Assembly (NCBI GenBank): GCA_023101885.1
Contig: JALPQD010000004.1
Coordinates: 16,024,688 to 16,088,687 of the forward strand
Length of the DNA: 64,000 nucleotides
DNA from: Typhlomys cinereus
Lineage: Eukaryota; Chordata; Mammalia; Rodentia; Platacanthomyidae
Direction: 5' to 3'
Below the pieces are notes generated by a model. The model did not search any database, was not told where the DNA came from, and saw only the letters and a program-made list of their open reading frames with translations. Below, in pieces: positions 21,968 to 32,984 of this stretch (position 1 is its first letter; each line of letters begins with the position of its first letter). Made by a program: the position numbers and the translations under genes.

Positions 21968-24324
21968 TATACACTTATTTATTTTTCCCCAATCATACAA
22001 GCTTAATAGGTACCCCGGTCCCCTCCCTCCATCCTCCCCTCCCCAGTCCCCCTTGCACCATCTCCCCCTTTCCCCCTTCCTTTCAACCCCCTCCCTCCCC
22101 TTCTCACAGTGTCTCCCCTTCATCCCTCCCATTCCCTGGAGCATCCTTTTGTATGAATGCCAAACTTCCTTCTGAGTCCTCTACTCTAGTCAGTGGCATT
22201 GCCCAGAGCCCTTTCTTGGGTTTCCCTTTAGTACGGAAACACTATTATGACTGTTAATCCCTTGCCTCTAAGGATGCCAATGCCTATGATCCATGTTAGA
22301 CTTTGGGGGGTTGTTGATATTATAGTCATTGTGCAGGTCATGCAAAGTCCGATTATGGCTACTGCAGTCCTAACTTAAGTGCAGTATCTTGCATATCATT
22401 GGTCCTCCCCATCTTTAGGTTCTTACAATCTTGCCACCCCCTCTTCAGCAAGTTTCCCCGTGCTTTTAGTATGGGGAGAGATTTGGCTGTTCTGGTTCCA
22501 GTTGATTGATGCAGGGTCTCTAGTGTTCTGAATAATGGTTTGTTGTTGTTTTCAGTTGTGCTGTTCCTGCATCCACCTTGGCTCCATTCTGATTGGTATT
22601 GGAGGTCACCTCCAAATCAAAGATAAAACCCTATTTCAATGGAATCTTACTGTAAGAGAAGATTCAAAGGTAGATGAAATAGGAGTAGGAGACTGCAGTG
22701 ATGGGGGTCAGTCTCCCATTTGAGGATGGTTACCATCTATCTGCCAGACTCTATACCCTTCCTGATTGGTGAGATCAAACCCCCTCAGTTGCAAATGACC
22801 AGGAAAGAAAGTGACTGAGTTTAACCAGATGTATCACTACTAACTTGATGGTAACCTATTTTCTCTACTGAAGCATGATCCTCTCTCTCCTTTTTTCTGG
22901 GGGGCCCTCCTTTTCCTTCCCTTCTATTTATAATCTTTGTGATTGCTGTAGGTATTACAGAATTTTATCTTTGAATATGTCATTAAGTGGGTTTGGTACT
23001 AGGATCCACCTATTAAGGAGTACATATGGCACTGAATTTTCTGTGCCTGGGATACTTCTAGTGAAGTAACTCAAAATAATTTTTTCTAATTCCATCCATC
23101 TCCTGGTAAATTTCATTAATTCATCTTTTTTTGATGGCTAAGTAATATTCCATTGTATAAATGTACTATATTTTCCTTATCCACTCATCTACTGTTGGGC
23201 ATTTGGGTTGATTCCATGACTTTGCTATTGTAAACAGTGCTGCTATGAATGTGGTCCTGCTTGTGCCATTGAGGTGAATTTTTGCTGTATACAGGATTAT
23301 TCCCAAACATGGAATGGCAGGGTCATAAGGCATTTCAATCTTTAACTTTTTTAAGAATTGCCAGACTGCTTGCCAGAGTGGTTGTATGAGCTTGCATTCC
23401 TGCCAGCAATGTAGGAGAGTTCCCTTCTCGCCACATCCTCTCCAGCATTTGGTGCGGTTTGTATTGTGGATTTTTGCCATCCTGACCCAGGGTGAGATGA
23501 TATCTCAGGGAAGTTTTGATTTGCATTTCCCTGATGGCTAAGGATGTGGAGCATTTTTTAGGATATTTGTTAGACATTTCAATTTCATGCCTGGAAAATT
23601 TCTTTTGAGTTCCCAGGCCCATTTTTTTAATTGGGCCATTTATTTACTTGGTGTTTAGGTTTTTAAGTTCTTTGTGCACTCTGGATAATACAGCTCTATC
23701 AGATATATGGTTAGTGAAGATTTTGGACCATTCTGTGAGTTGCCTTTTTGCTAGTTTTACAATCTCTTTATCTGAACAAAAGCTCTTCAATTCATAAGAT
23801 ACCATTTGTTGAGTGTTGGTTGTAGTGACTGTGCTATTGGATTTCTGTTTAGGAACTGTTGACCTAGCCCAATAGCTAGAGAGAGTTCCCTACCCTTTCA
23901 ACTAGGGTTTTTATAGTCTATGGCCTAATATTGAGATCTTTGATCCATTTTGAATTAATTTTTATGCATGGCAACAAATATGGGTCTACTTTAAATCTTT
24001 TGCATGTGGACATCCAGTTTTGCCAGCACCATTTGTTGAAGAAGCTGATCTTTTTCCATTGGATTTTTTGGGCCCCTTTGTCAAAGATCAAATGGCTATA
24101 ATTGTGTGCTTATATCTGGGTCTTCAACCCTTATCCATTAATCTACTATCTATCCATTGTTTATTATGTAGCCAGTACCAGGCTGTTTTTATTACTATGG
24201 ATTTTGTAGTATAGATTAAGGTTTAGTATGGTGATATCTCCAGCAGTGTTTTTGTTACTCAGGATTGTTTTTGCTATCCTGGATCTTTGGTGCCTCCATA
24301 TGAATTTTGAAATTGTTTGGTCAA
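21968..24324 (-). mobile_element. LINE-1 insertion, 5'-truncated (L1-C)
   Basis: Minus-strand L1 of the same family, about 2.36 kb: C-rich 3' UTR tract (22015-22130), the rest of the 3' UTR, then the ORF2 C-terminal third, ending abruptly in ORF2 after ttgtttggtca. A 13 bp direct repeat flanks it. Unlike L1-A and L1-B it lacks the internal deletions in this part, so it is the best local copy of the 3' UTR and ORF2 end. Confidence 0.95.
22990..24324 (-). pseudogene. L1 ORF2 C-terminal remnant, L1-C
   Basis: The frame 23166-23480 carries [20 protein letters not shown], the Cys-rich C-terminal domain, followed by [19 protein letters not shown]. An overlapping out-of-phase frame (23335-23622) contains MSNKYPKKCSTSLAIREMQI, the segment just upstream, showing a frameshift near 23480. 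No catalytic domain is present. Confidence 0.9.
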
Positions 24325-24337
24325 CAATCTACTTTTT
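24325..24337. repeat. Target-site duplication, right copy (L1-C)
   Basis: Exact copy of 21955-21967. Confidence 0.88.
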
Positions 24338-24744
24338 AATCTATATATTATGCACAGTTCTCTTCTTCATATTTATCTTCCATTTTAAGTTGCGTTAATG
24401 AAATGTCTTTTAGCATTACATTTCTATTTCACGACAAAATATTATATAATTATTTATCTTTGTAATAAGGAAATTATCTAACTTTTAGAAGAAAGGTCTC
24501 TTCCTTTCTTGACCTAAGAAATGGGTGTACCATGTTGAAGTTTTTTTTAGTTTTGTCTCTGACACATGATATTATAACATTAAATCTGATTTTATTTGTC
24601 TTCTAAAATGTTTCATGATCATCATTTTTCTTTTCACCATTTTTTGATAAATTCAAGGTTTAATATCCATTTCGTGTTGAATCATATTATAATTTATTTA
24701 TATTACAGAGAATATACAATAACTACTTATTTTTTTAAATTATT
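24338..24744. other. Unassigned AT-rich DNA
   Basis: Nothing recognised. Confidence 0.6.
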
Positions 24745-24960
24745 TATTTATTTATTTTGCATGTTTATCTATGTGTGGTGTCTGTGAGTGTGTGAATGTC
24801 TGTATGTATCAGAGTGCACTGTGTGCCTGTGAAGACCCAAGGGTGACTTTGAGAGTTGCACTGGATTGCTTCTATTTCCTATTTGCTTTGCTCTAGAGTT
24901 TTCCAGGTTCTGCCTTCAAAGACCAATACTATAGACTGTTGACAGACATTCTGTCAAGCA
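24745..24960 (-). mobile_element. B2-like SINE, partial, minus strand
   Basis: A GT-rich tail complement (24775-24810) leads into cctgtgaagacccaagggtgac and then ctggattgcttctatttcc. The same order of blocks is found at 29040-29130 and 60840-60910, so the three form one SINE subfamily. The tRNA-like head is not recognisable. Confidence 0.65.
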
Positions 24961-25038
24961 CATTTTAGTTATCTAGCAGAATCTTATGACTTGTCACATG
25001 TTTCACAAGTGATTTACTAAATATTTTCTAATATTTTT

Positions 25039-25056
25039 CTTTCTTTCTTTTTCTTT
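25039..25056. repeat. Probable target-site duplication, left copy (L1-D)
   Basis: ctttctttctttttcttt, with the same TTTTT interruption at 25873-25890. Because it is simple-sequence DNA the match could be coincidental. Confidence 0.5.
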
Positions 25057-25872
25057 TCTTTCTTTCTTTCTTTTTTTGTTCACTTTTTTTCTTAATTTAT
25101 TTTTCTGCTCATACAAACATAATAGGTACCTCTGTCTGCTCCTTCCCTCCACCCTTCCCTGGACCTCCCTGCTCCCTCCCCCCTTTTCCCCTTCCTTTCC
25201 CCCCTCCCTCCCTTTCTCCCAGTGCCCCTCCCCCATCTCTGATGCATCTTTTAATGTGTATATCAAACTTTCCTCTGGGTCCTCCTCTCTGATGAGTTGT
25301 AAGGACTCAGTGGCATTTCCTAGAACTCTTTCTTGTGTTCCCCTTAAGTATAGGAACACCATTGTGACTGTTAACCCCTTGCTTCCTAGTACCAAACCCA
25401 CTTAAAGTCATATTCAAAGATAAATCTCTGTAATACCTACAGTAAATGCAAAGATTATAAACAAGAGAGAAGGGGAAGGAGGGCCCCACCAGAAACATGG
25501 AGAGAGGGGATCATGCTACAACAGAGATAATAGGCCACCATCAAGGACTGCAAGGGGTGACATCCAATACCCATCAGGATGGAGCCAAGGGCATTGCAGG
25601 AGCAGAAAAACTGAAAATAAAAATCAACAAACCATAATTCATAACATCAGAGACTTTATATCAACCACCTGGAATCAGGCCTGCCTAATATCTCCCCATC
25701 CTGAAGCTCAGGGAAATTTGCGGAAGAGGGGGTGGTAAGATTGTAAGAGCATAAGGATGGGAGGAGTCATGATATGCAAGATACTCCACACAAGTTAGGG
25801 CCGAAGCAATTATAATAGGACTCTGCAGGATCTGCGTAATGACCAACATATCATTGACTCCTCAAAATCTTT
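25057..25872 (-). mobile_element. LINE-1 insertion with 5' inversion (twin priming), L1-D
   Basis: The left part (about 25076-25390) is L1 3' UTR on the minus strand, with the C-rich tract at 25140-25220. At about 25388-25395 the orientation flips: 25395-25868 is L1 sense on the plus strand, covering the adjacent 3' UTR block (equivalent to about 22306-23000 of L1-C). Roughly 36 bp between the two blocks is missing. This geometry is the known product of twin-primed reverse transcription. No ORF2 catalytic part is present. Confidence 0.88.
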
Positions 25873-25885
25873 CTTTCTTTCTTTT

Positions 25886-25965
<80 letters not shown>

Positions 25966-25967
25966 TC
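25873..25967. repeat. (CTTT)n microsatellite
   Basis: About 23 CTTT units with one TTTTT interruption near 25882-25886. It abuts the inverted end of L1-D. Confidence 0.95.
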
Positions 25968-26017
25968 ATCTCTCTTTCTCTTTTTTGTTGCCTTTTATCT
26001 ATTTCTTTTTAATTTAT

Positions 26018-26125
26018 TGAGACAGCATTTCTCTGTGTGGCCCAGATTGCACTTAAACTGAAGACATTATCCTGACTTACCCCCAAACAGTGGGATAACA
26101 AGTGGAAGTCAAGACATCTGAGTGC
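26018..26125 (-). mobile_element. B1-type SINE, degenerate, minus strand
   Basis: gagacagcatttctctgtgtggccc followed by aaactgaag and cagtgggataacaag is the reverse complement of a decayed 7SL-derived B1 right part. It is heavily mutated. Confidence 0.7.
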
Positions 26126-27955
26126 TTCCATTAAAATTCATAACTTGTCAATGCATGTGACTGTAATATTGAAATTTCATAATCTTTGTGCAAATTATAA
26201 TTTAAACATAAGTTATTTTATCGATCAATGGTTATCAATAACTACAACATATATTAAATTTATTGTATCTTAAACATTTTGGCAAAGTTCCTAAAAATTA
26301 CTAAGTATTTTGTTTTGTCATAACTATGGACAATTCATAACCTTTTCATCAGCTTGGATGTCTAAAGAATCCTGATTGTACTGCTATGGTTAATGGACAG
26401 ATTTTAAAACCTTAATTCATACCTGTTTTCTCATTTGCTAAGCATCCATATCATGGTTGTCATGGTGACCATGGTGATCATTATGACCAGATATTGAATA
26501 TCATTGAATTTTATCTGAGATCAATAGTTTAAACATCCTTAAGTAAGCATTCTACCCAACATGCCAGATATATTTCTTTTAAATACTTTACCTTTAATGA
26601 ATTTTTAAATGGTTTTGTTTTGTAGATAAAACTCAGGACCTTGTACTTGTGAGGTCTGTGCTCTTCAATCAACCCACACTCTAGATCTTCATAATAAGTT
26701 TTGTTGTCCAGGATAAATTATGAGTTTGACTTTGTTTTAATATAAGACTGAAAGACTATTTCTCTCAAATTGTGGAATATGTGATTGTGCTTTGCTGTAT
26801 ATGCTCATTACTTCATGATCAATAGTTGGATATTTTTCACTGTTTTGTTCTCTGCAAATAATGGCACTTAATTTCTTACTCTGAAATCTTCATTCTGTTT
26901 ATATCTTTTAAATTTGTTGTTGTTTGGTTTGTACACCCATTATAATAATGAACAGAATGGGACCAGAAATATCTTTGCTTTCTGTGTATTTTCATATGAT
27001 AACATTGTAACATTAGGAATGTGGTTGGTGTTTCTCCTACTAACACCCCATTTCAGACTCAAGAAACTCTATTATAATCATAATATATCCATGATTTATA
27101 CTTGCATGTATAAAATTTAGTCAATTTGTCTCCATTAAACTGATTATGTTTTCTTTATTTTATTAATGTGCTCCACAACATTGATTTTCAGCTATTAAAC
27201 AAACATATATTTAAAGGATAAAATTATTTTCATATATTATACTTTCATTTGGAAATTAATTAATAGATTAAGTTGGTGAGCATATTGTTAATATTTTTGT
27301 ATATTCATTAAATAAGACACAGTTCTTTTCCAAGTGAAGACTTGGTTATTATGCAAACTCCATTAGCCTTAAGGATGTTGTAGATTTTATACTTATATAA
27401 CTTTAATTAATTTTATGTACATTTGAAAATAAAATTTAGTGAACAACTTATAGAGTCCAAAAGTTGTAAAAGCAAATTCATTTTGTGACATTTGTAGGAC
27501 TTGCTATTATTTTCCATTTTGTCCCATTCTCTTTGAAAGTTTTCTTAACTTTCAAAAAATATGAAAGTAAAATGCATTTCAATTAATAAATCATCATAAA
27601 CTATTATCAATTTTTATCACAATAAGACATACTGTATTACAGCAGCAGGTCATATTTGTTACTATTCTTAATCATGAACTCTCTGTGAAAGTGCTTATGA
27701 TGATGATAAATTTATAGATTTTGATGAACATAATATTTAAGAATATTTCCAATCGTGAAACTTTTTGAATAATTCAAGAGTTAAATGTGTGTTTTTATGT
27801 TATTATGCACATTTTTAAGGGCACATACATGGGAATGAAATTAGAGTTTATGCCATATAGATATACTCAACAGTAGCAATGCCAATTTTTTCAATCTGTA
27901 GTTTCATTTTTGGTGGAAGTTTTATATTAATTTGTCATATATCAATGTATCAAAA
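26126..27955. other. Unassigned AT-rich DNA
   Basis: No gene recognised. The stretch 26620-26690 (actcaggaccttgtacttgtg) may be the complement of an old ID-like SINE head. 26455-26490 holds a palindromic catggt-type cluster. The remainder looks unique. Confidence 0.55.
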
Positions 27956-27964
27956 TAACTTTTT

Positions 27965-28214
27965 TAATTCAATTGTGCATGTGTGTATGTATGTGTGTGT
28001 GTATATGTGTGTTTAGAACCACGTGCGAATTCGGGAACCACCATGGACGCCTCCACCTCCTCTTTGTTTACTCTGCCCCTGAATTCACAAGCTCTGCCCA
28101 ACCAGGACCAGAAGCCCAGGCCTCCCTTGCTTTTGACTGGCATCTATACGTGGAGTCTGGACCTTCCGCCTGCAATGCAGAGGCTTAACTCCTGAGCCAC
28201 CTCTTCAGCCCCTT
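27965..28214 (-). mobile_element. B2-like tRNA-derived SINE, young subfamily, minus strand
   Basis: The head is at the right (gaggcttaactcctgagccacctcttcagcccc is its complement), the body includes ggcatctatacgtgg and ctccacctcctc, and the tail is GT-rich at 27975-28013 next to ttcaattgtgc. Same family as the elements at 32985, 34830, 41592 and 58571. Frames across it are not genes. Confidence 0.92.
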
Positions 28215-28540
28215 AAAAGAGTTTTAAATTTCCCATATTTGAATTCTTTTCCTCTTCCATTCATCTTTCAGTGTTTTAATTTTGTTCTTACATTATTGTG
28301 TTAAGACAAATTATTTCATAATATTTAATTACTAAAACTTTAAAGTGTATATAATTCTTCAACTACAAGTATTTGAATTTTGTGCACTCAAGATTAGGTA
28401 TTTTAGATGGTCCCCTAACCTGCCTAGTTTTTAAGTGACTTCTGGCCCTCACACTTGCAATGCAAGTACTTTATCCATTTGGCCATTGACTTAGCTTGCT
28501 GCTATTTTTCTCATTTTTATGTTTTATTGCTATATTATGC
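28215..28540. other. Unassigned DNA
   Basis: Mostly unique. 28455-28500 (cacttgcaatgcaagtac) resembles the complement of a decayed SINE head. Confidence 0.45.
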
Positions 28541-29020
28541 TGATCCATCAATCAATTTAAAAAGCTTGTGGATGGCTTCTAACTGATGTGGAGAAAATCA
28601 GCTCATAGAGGGTGGTCCATTCTCTGCCAAATAGATGGGATTGAAAGAGAAATAGTTGGCTTTGGCAAAAAAGCAAGCTCAAAAGTGCCCATCTATGTGC
28701 CCCCTGGTTATGTTTTGACCAGTTACTTCAGCATATGCTGGAAACTTTCCTGCCATAATGAGCCATAACCTGAATCATAAAGACAAGTAATTGTTATGAA
28801 GCTAAATGTGGAAATGTTTAGAATGAGGCCAACTATTATATACATGACCACAGAGATATAGGTTGTCTTCCAACTTTGCCATAGTTTCTGATTCTTTATC
28901 CATAAAGATGTGAGGAATATGGCTAGAAACATTGTTCTATGGACACGAGCTATATCTAAAATTCCCAACTCTTATAGACTGTGCCCTTTTAAGTCATGAG
29001 TTAAAATAAATCCTTGCTCA
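28541..29020 (+). mobile_element. Possible LTR remnants
   Basis: 28590-28760 and 28970-29010 resemble the middle and 3' end of rodent LTRs (gactgtgcccttttaagtcatgagttaaaataaatcc, with a poly(A)-signal-like aataaa). About 200 bp of unlike sequence separates them. Family and boundaries are not determined. Confidence 0.35.
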
Positions 29021-29021
29021 A

Positions 29022-29275
29022 AAACTTGTGTGTGTGTGTGTGTGTGTGTGTGTAGAAGAGGGTACTTGAATGCAGAGACCCAAGGGTGATTTTGGGAATC
29101 ATACTGGATTGTTCTACTTCCTTTGCTGTGCAGTTTGCCAGATTCCCTTTCCAGGTGTAGAAGAGCGGGCCATTGTCTTCCCCCCTGGCATTTTTACATG
29201 AGATCTAGAATTCAAACTCATATCCTTTGCTTTCAAGGCAAAGACTTTAACCCCTGAGCCATCCCTGGGGTTAAA
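29022..29275 (-). mobile_element. B2-like SINE, minus strand
   Basis: (GT)n tail complement at 29027-29053, then gagacccaagggtgat, ctggcatttttacatgagatctag and the head complement aaagactttaacccctgagccatccc. Same subfamily as the elements at 24.75 and 60.8 kb. It may continue the A-rich end of the preceding LTR-like piece. Confidence 0.85.
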
Positions 29276-29565
29276 AAATGTTTTTATTAATTTTCACAAA
29301 GTAATATGAAATATGTGTAAGATTTATTTTCAGTTTATAACAATTGACCTGATGATGGTAGATCTTATCTCTTCCCAGACTTTTCATCATTTCTGTGTTA
29401 TCATATAATCATTAATAACTTTGGAATGGAAAAAGCTTAAATTTTAAAAGCATTCAGTATGTGCCTGTAGTATTTATAAAAATGAATTAATTTTAATTAT
29501 AAAAATCATGTTAGGAATTTGTCTTCCATGTGGGATATTTGTAAAGGAAAATTCTTAAGCTTAAA
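29276..29565. other. Unassigned AT-rich DNA
   Basis: Nothing recognised. Confidence 0.6.
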
Positions 29566-29575
29566 GATGAACATT

Positions 29576-29869
29576 GAGAGCTGAGAGAGAACTCAGCAGG
29601 TTAAACCTCTGCCTCACAAACAGAAGCACCTGAGTTTGGATACCAGATCTCACACAAAACTTCAGGTGGAAATGGATGTGATCTGTTCATTCCAGCCCTG
29701 GAAGGAAGAGCCTGGGGAACTCCATCACAAAAACTAAGAGGGGGTAGAGCAACCCAGGATGATTCCTGAGTGTTCATCCTTGGGCCCCCATGGAAAAATG
29801 AAATGCCCTCTGATATGCACAGACATAGATAGAGAAACACACACACATACCAGAAAAAAAAATTAAAAA
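29576..29869 (+). mobile_element. B2-like SINE, plus strand
   Basis: Head gagctgagagagaactcagcaggttaaacctctgcctcac, B-box-like gagtttggatacc, A-rich tail 29850-29869. Direct repeat atgaacatt at 29567-29575 and 29870-29878 supports an independent insertion. Confidence 0.85.
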
Positions 29870-29988
29870 ATGAACATTTAACATAGAATATTTTCATAAG
29901 GGTTTCAGTTAAGACAAGCTAAATTGGGACAGTGCATAAATAAGGTCTAGATTCAGTAATGTAATTGACTCTCTTTGAGAATAGAAGT

Positions 29989-30324
29989 ACACGGCTAGGA
30001 AGATGGCTCAGTGATTAAAGCCTTTGCCTCATATGCAAAGGGACTTGAGCTTGCATCCCCAGACATCACACAAACCTGCAAGGTGGCCCTCCATAATTTC
30101 GACCCTTGAAGGCACAGTCTGGGAATCCCCATAGCATCCTGGCTAGCCAGACTATCTCTAATGTTCCTCTGTTAGTTTAATAGAGACAAAAATAAGTGAA
30201 AGTATGATCAAGAATGATTCTTATTATCACACATTCATATGCACTCATCTACATATGTCAGCATACATGTATAGCACCGATATGTAAAAAAAAAACTACA
30301 TATACACATACATGAAACAAAGAA
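29989..30324 (+). mobile_element. B2-like SINE, plus strand
   Basis: Head cggctaggaagatggctcagtgattaaagcc, B-box-like gagcttgcatcccc, then an ACAT-rich, A-rich tail. Direct repeat aatagaagt at 29980-29988 and 30325-30333 marks the boundaries. Confidence 0.85.
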
Positions 30325-30333
30325 AATAGAAGT

Positions 30334-31370
30334 GTAATGAGAATTTGTGCAAAATAGTTCAGTTATAATAATTCGGCCACAAAGGGACTCTGCCAGTTTT
30401 ACTTTCTTCTTATTTCCTCATTTGGACCTTGAAACTCCACTTTATTTGAAATTTAATGAAATAGACTTTAAGGGCACAATTCTGAGGACTCTGTATAAGT
30501 TTGGAAATTAGATTTTAGTTTGACTTCTAGATAGAAAAATCTAAGGGATGAAAAGTCCTAATAAGTGCATTTTGTGGCAAACTGAAAAGAATTACTGTCC
30601 AACCTGGACTGAAGAGGTCAAGAAAAAAGACAACTTGAGTAAAGACCATTATGATGGATCCAAGGCTTAAAGAAAGTATTGTTTTCTGTGTATTTCTTAG
30701 CTTTATTCCTTCTAGGATGCTTCTATCAAATGAGAAAAAAATACACAAGACATGTTTGCAAAAAAGCACTTTGTAGTCACTTCCATAGAAGTGCCAAATT
30801 AAGTTTCACTTTGACAACAATAAATGAATGGAAAAATTTAACTGGGACCAATTAACCTAAACATTCATTTATTAATAACAACCATAAGTATTATAAAAGC
30901 AGGAAAACTATCATCATCTCAATGACTTGATTTTGTATTCCTGATGAATTCTTATTATTTCATACTTACAGGAAACAAAACATAAATATATAGATTAAAA
31001 ATGGAAATATAATTGTGGAGATTCATAAAGAACCATTGTACAAAGATATTAATCATGAAAATCCCATTAAAATAAAAGGTTAAATGTTACTTATTATATA
31101 ATATGTGCTAAATAATAGCTAAGGGTCAAAACGGTATTTGTATTTTCAGTTTAAATATGATAAAAATTACACTATGGCACATAGGACTCTGATTAAGATG
31201 GTGAATTACAAGCACCCCTAATGTCTCTTGGTCAAAGAAAATGGGATAACATAAAATAATCTCTATTAATGTAAGAGGTTATAGCTGTAAAGGAAGTTAT
31301 TTAACCAGATGAGTTCTACATATGTGTTTTGCAAACCAGCACCCAACCTTATCAGCACCAGCCCACACAG
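30334..31370. other. Unassigned AT-rich DNA
   Basis: No gene or repeat family recognised. Confidence 0.6.
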
Positions 31371-31438
31371 AAACGTCAGTGAAATCCACAAAGTACATCT
31401 CCACAAACGTCAGTGAAGTCCACAAAGTGCATCTCCAC
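31371..31438. repeat. 34 bp tandem duplication
   Basis: aaacgtcagtgaaatccac... occurs at 31371-31404 and again at 31405-31438, differing at two positions. Confidence 0.9.
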
Positions 31439-31768
31439 ACATTTTAGCACTGCAGAACAGTTACTAGATGTCAAAGAATTGAGCACACAGGTAGTGAGGC
31501 CTAAGAACTGAAGACTTCAAGTTGAGAAAAATCCCTTAGTACAATGGAGGTTGTGGGCCGAGCAGTGAAAATGATAACAAAATGCTTACCATACTGGCAT
31601 AAAACAAACACTGAGAAGATCTGCAGCAGAGCCCTTCTGCTGGCTTAGAGAGAGCATCCAGAAGGGATTTAATAACTATACTCCTCAAGTTGGCACTTTC
31701 TAGAACAATATCCAAAAAGTAATTGGTCTAAATCTTTCTGGTAATATAGAAGTCTCACATCTGATTTT
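31439..31768. other. Unassigned DNA
   Basis: Nothing recognised upstream of the RPL31 pseudogene. Confidence 0.55.
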
Positions 31769-31781
31769 AAAAGTTTGAACT
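31769..31781. repeat. Target-site duplication, left copy (RPL31 pseudogene)
   Basis: aaaagtttgaact, repeated at 32214-32226. Confidence 0.9.
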
Positions 31782-32213
31782 GGGCTTTCTAGTGTGGGCT
31801 GGACAGAATAACTTCCTGCAAAGAAGAGTGGCCTGAAGGACCCTTCATGCCATCAATAAGGTGGTGACAAGAGAATATCAACATTCACAAGTGTCTCCAT
31901 GGAGTAGGTTTCAAGAAGTGAGCCCCGCCCACACTCAAAGAAATCTGGAAATTTGCTATGAAGGAGATGAGAACTCCAGTTGTGCGCATTGAAAGAGGGT
32001 CAACAAAGCTCTCTGGGACAAAGGAATAAGTAACATTCCAGACCATATCTATGTGAGCTTGTCCAGAAAACGCAATGAGGACAAAAGACTCTCCAAACTA
32101 GGTCTATGCTTTGGTAACCTATGTTGCTGGGACCTCGTTCAGAATTCTTCAGATAGTCAATGTGGATGAGAACAAACTGCAAAGTGTATAATAAAGCTGT
32201 AAAATCGTCAAAA
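31782..32213 (+). pseudogene. Rpl31: Processed pseudogene of ribosomal protein L31
   Basis: Intronless copy of the mRNA for RPL31, a protein of the large cytosolic ribosomal subunit. Recognisable blocks in order include atcaacattcacaag, catggagtaggtttcaagaag, ctcaaagaaatctggaaatt, gtgcgcattga, gggacaaaggaataag, ctgtccagaaaacgcaatgagga and cagtcaatgtggatgagaac, then an aataaa signal at 32190-32195 and an A tail. The copy is dead: the initiator position reads ATA (31808-31810), one base is inserted near it, several in-frame stops and indels follow, and the normal stop after GATGAGAAC has become AAA. The 13 bp direct repeat outside the tail is the hallmark of L1-mediated retroposition. It sits in its own insertion site with no link to neighbours. 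The parent gene was recognised from memory of the RPL31 mRNA. Confidence 0.93.
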
Positions 32214-32226
32214 AAAAGTTTGAACT
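32214..32226. repeat. Target-site duplication, right copy (RPL31 pseudogene)
   Basis: Exact copy of 31769-31781, overlapping the end of the A tail. Confidence 0.88.
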
Positions 32227-32599
32227 AGAATTACAAACTGCACCTCCTCCATCAGCACCGTTTACTACTACCAAGAAAGAACAACTGACTAGAGTGATAT
32301 TTACACACTCTAATGTAATAGTATTATAGCCAGTTTCCTGCTGTTAATTTCAATTTTATAATTTTCTTTTCATTTTTAGTATTTACTCTTGCATTAATAT
32401 ATTACTATGATCTGTTTAATTTTAGTAATTTTGGTTAGGTTTTAAAATTGCTCTGTAACCTTCTCTACACATTCTACTCTAAAGTATACTTTACTACTTT
32501 TCCCCACACATAACTATATCTTATTCTCTAATTTGTACTTGCTTTTCTTCTATGTCCTATCTCTTCATTATTGCCTTCTGTTTTTCCATTCCAAAATCT
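32227..32599. other. Unassigned AT-rich DNA
   Basis: Nothing recognised. Confidence 0.6.
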
Positions 32600-32860
32600 T
32601 GGCATTCTCAGCAATATGGAAGAACTAAACTATATCTCTTTGCAGACAAATTGATATAGCTAGAGTTAATAAGTCTCTATGATACCTGTTTCAGAAAGGG
32701 TAATTCTCCATGTTACTCTCACTTGTGGGTCTGAGGATACATATGTTCAGATGAAATCAAAGTAGAAGCAAAAAGTTCTAGGGGAACAAAAATGACTAAT
32801 GTGGGGGAATTAGAAGAGAGGTTAGTGTTGTATACTGGAGAATACACTCAAGGTGCATTA
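32600..32860 (+). mobile_element. Possible ancient LINE-1 3' end
   Basis: The order of phrases (atatggaagaact..., tctctatgatacc..., cagaaagggtaattctccatgttactctcacttgtgggt) resembles the end of ORF2 and the 3' UTR of old mammalian L1s, where the 'tgttctcactcatatgtggg' type motif lies. Diverged, with no clear ends. Confidence 0.42.
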
Positions 32861-32968
32861 TACACATGCATTGTAATGGCCTTTTATGCGTTGGTATAAT
32901 AGACCACTAAATCCACAGTATAAATGAAAAATGAAATATGCAAATTTTCTGGAAGAATCATCTCATAA

Positions 32969-32984
32969 AAATTTAAGGTTCCAA
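32969..32984. repeat. Target-site duplication, left copy (SINE)
   Basis: aaatttaaggttccaa, repeated at 33276-33291. Confidence 0.93.

Noticed and set aside
25866..25970. CRISPR-like or satellite array
   Set aside because: It is a simple 4 bp CTTT microsatellite with no spacers.
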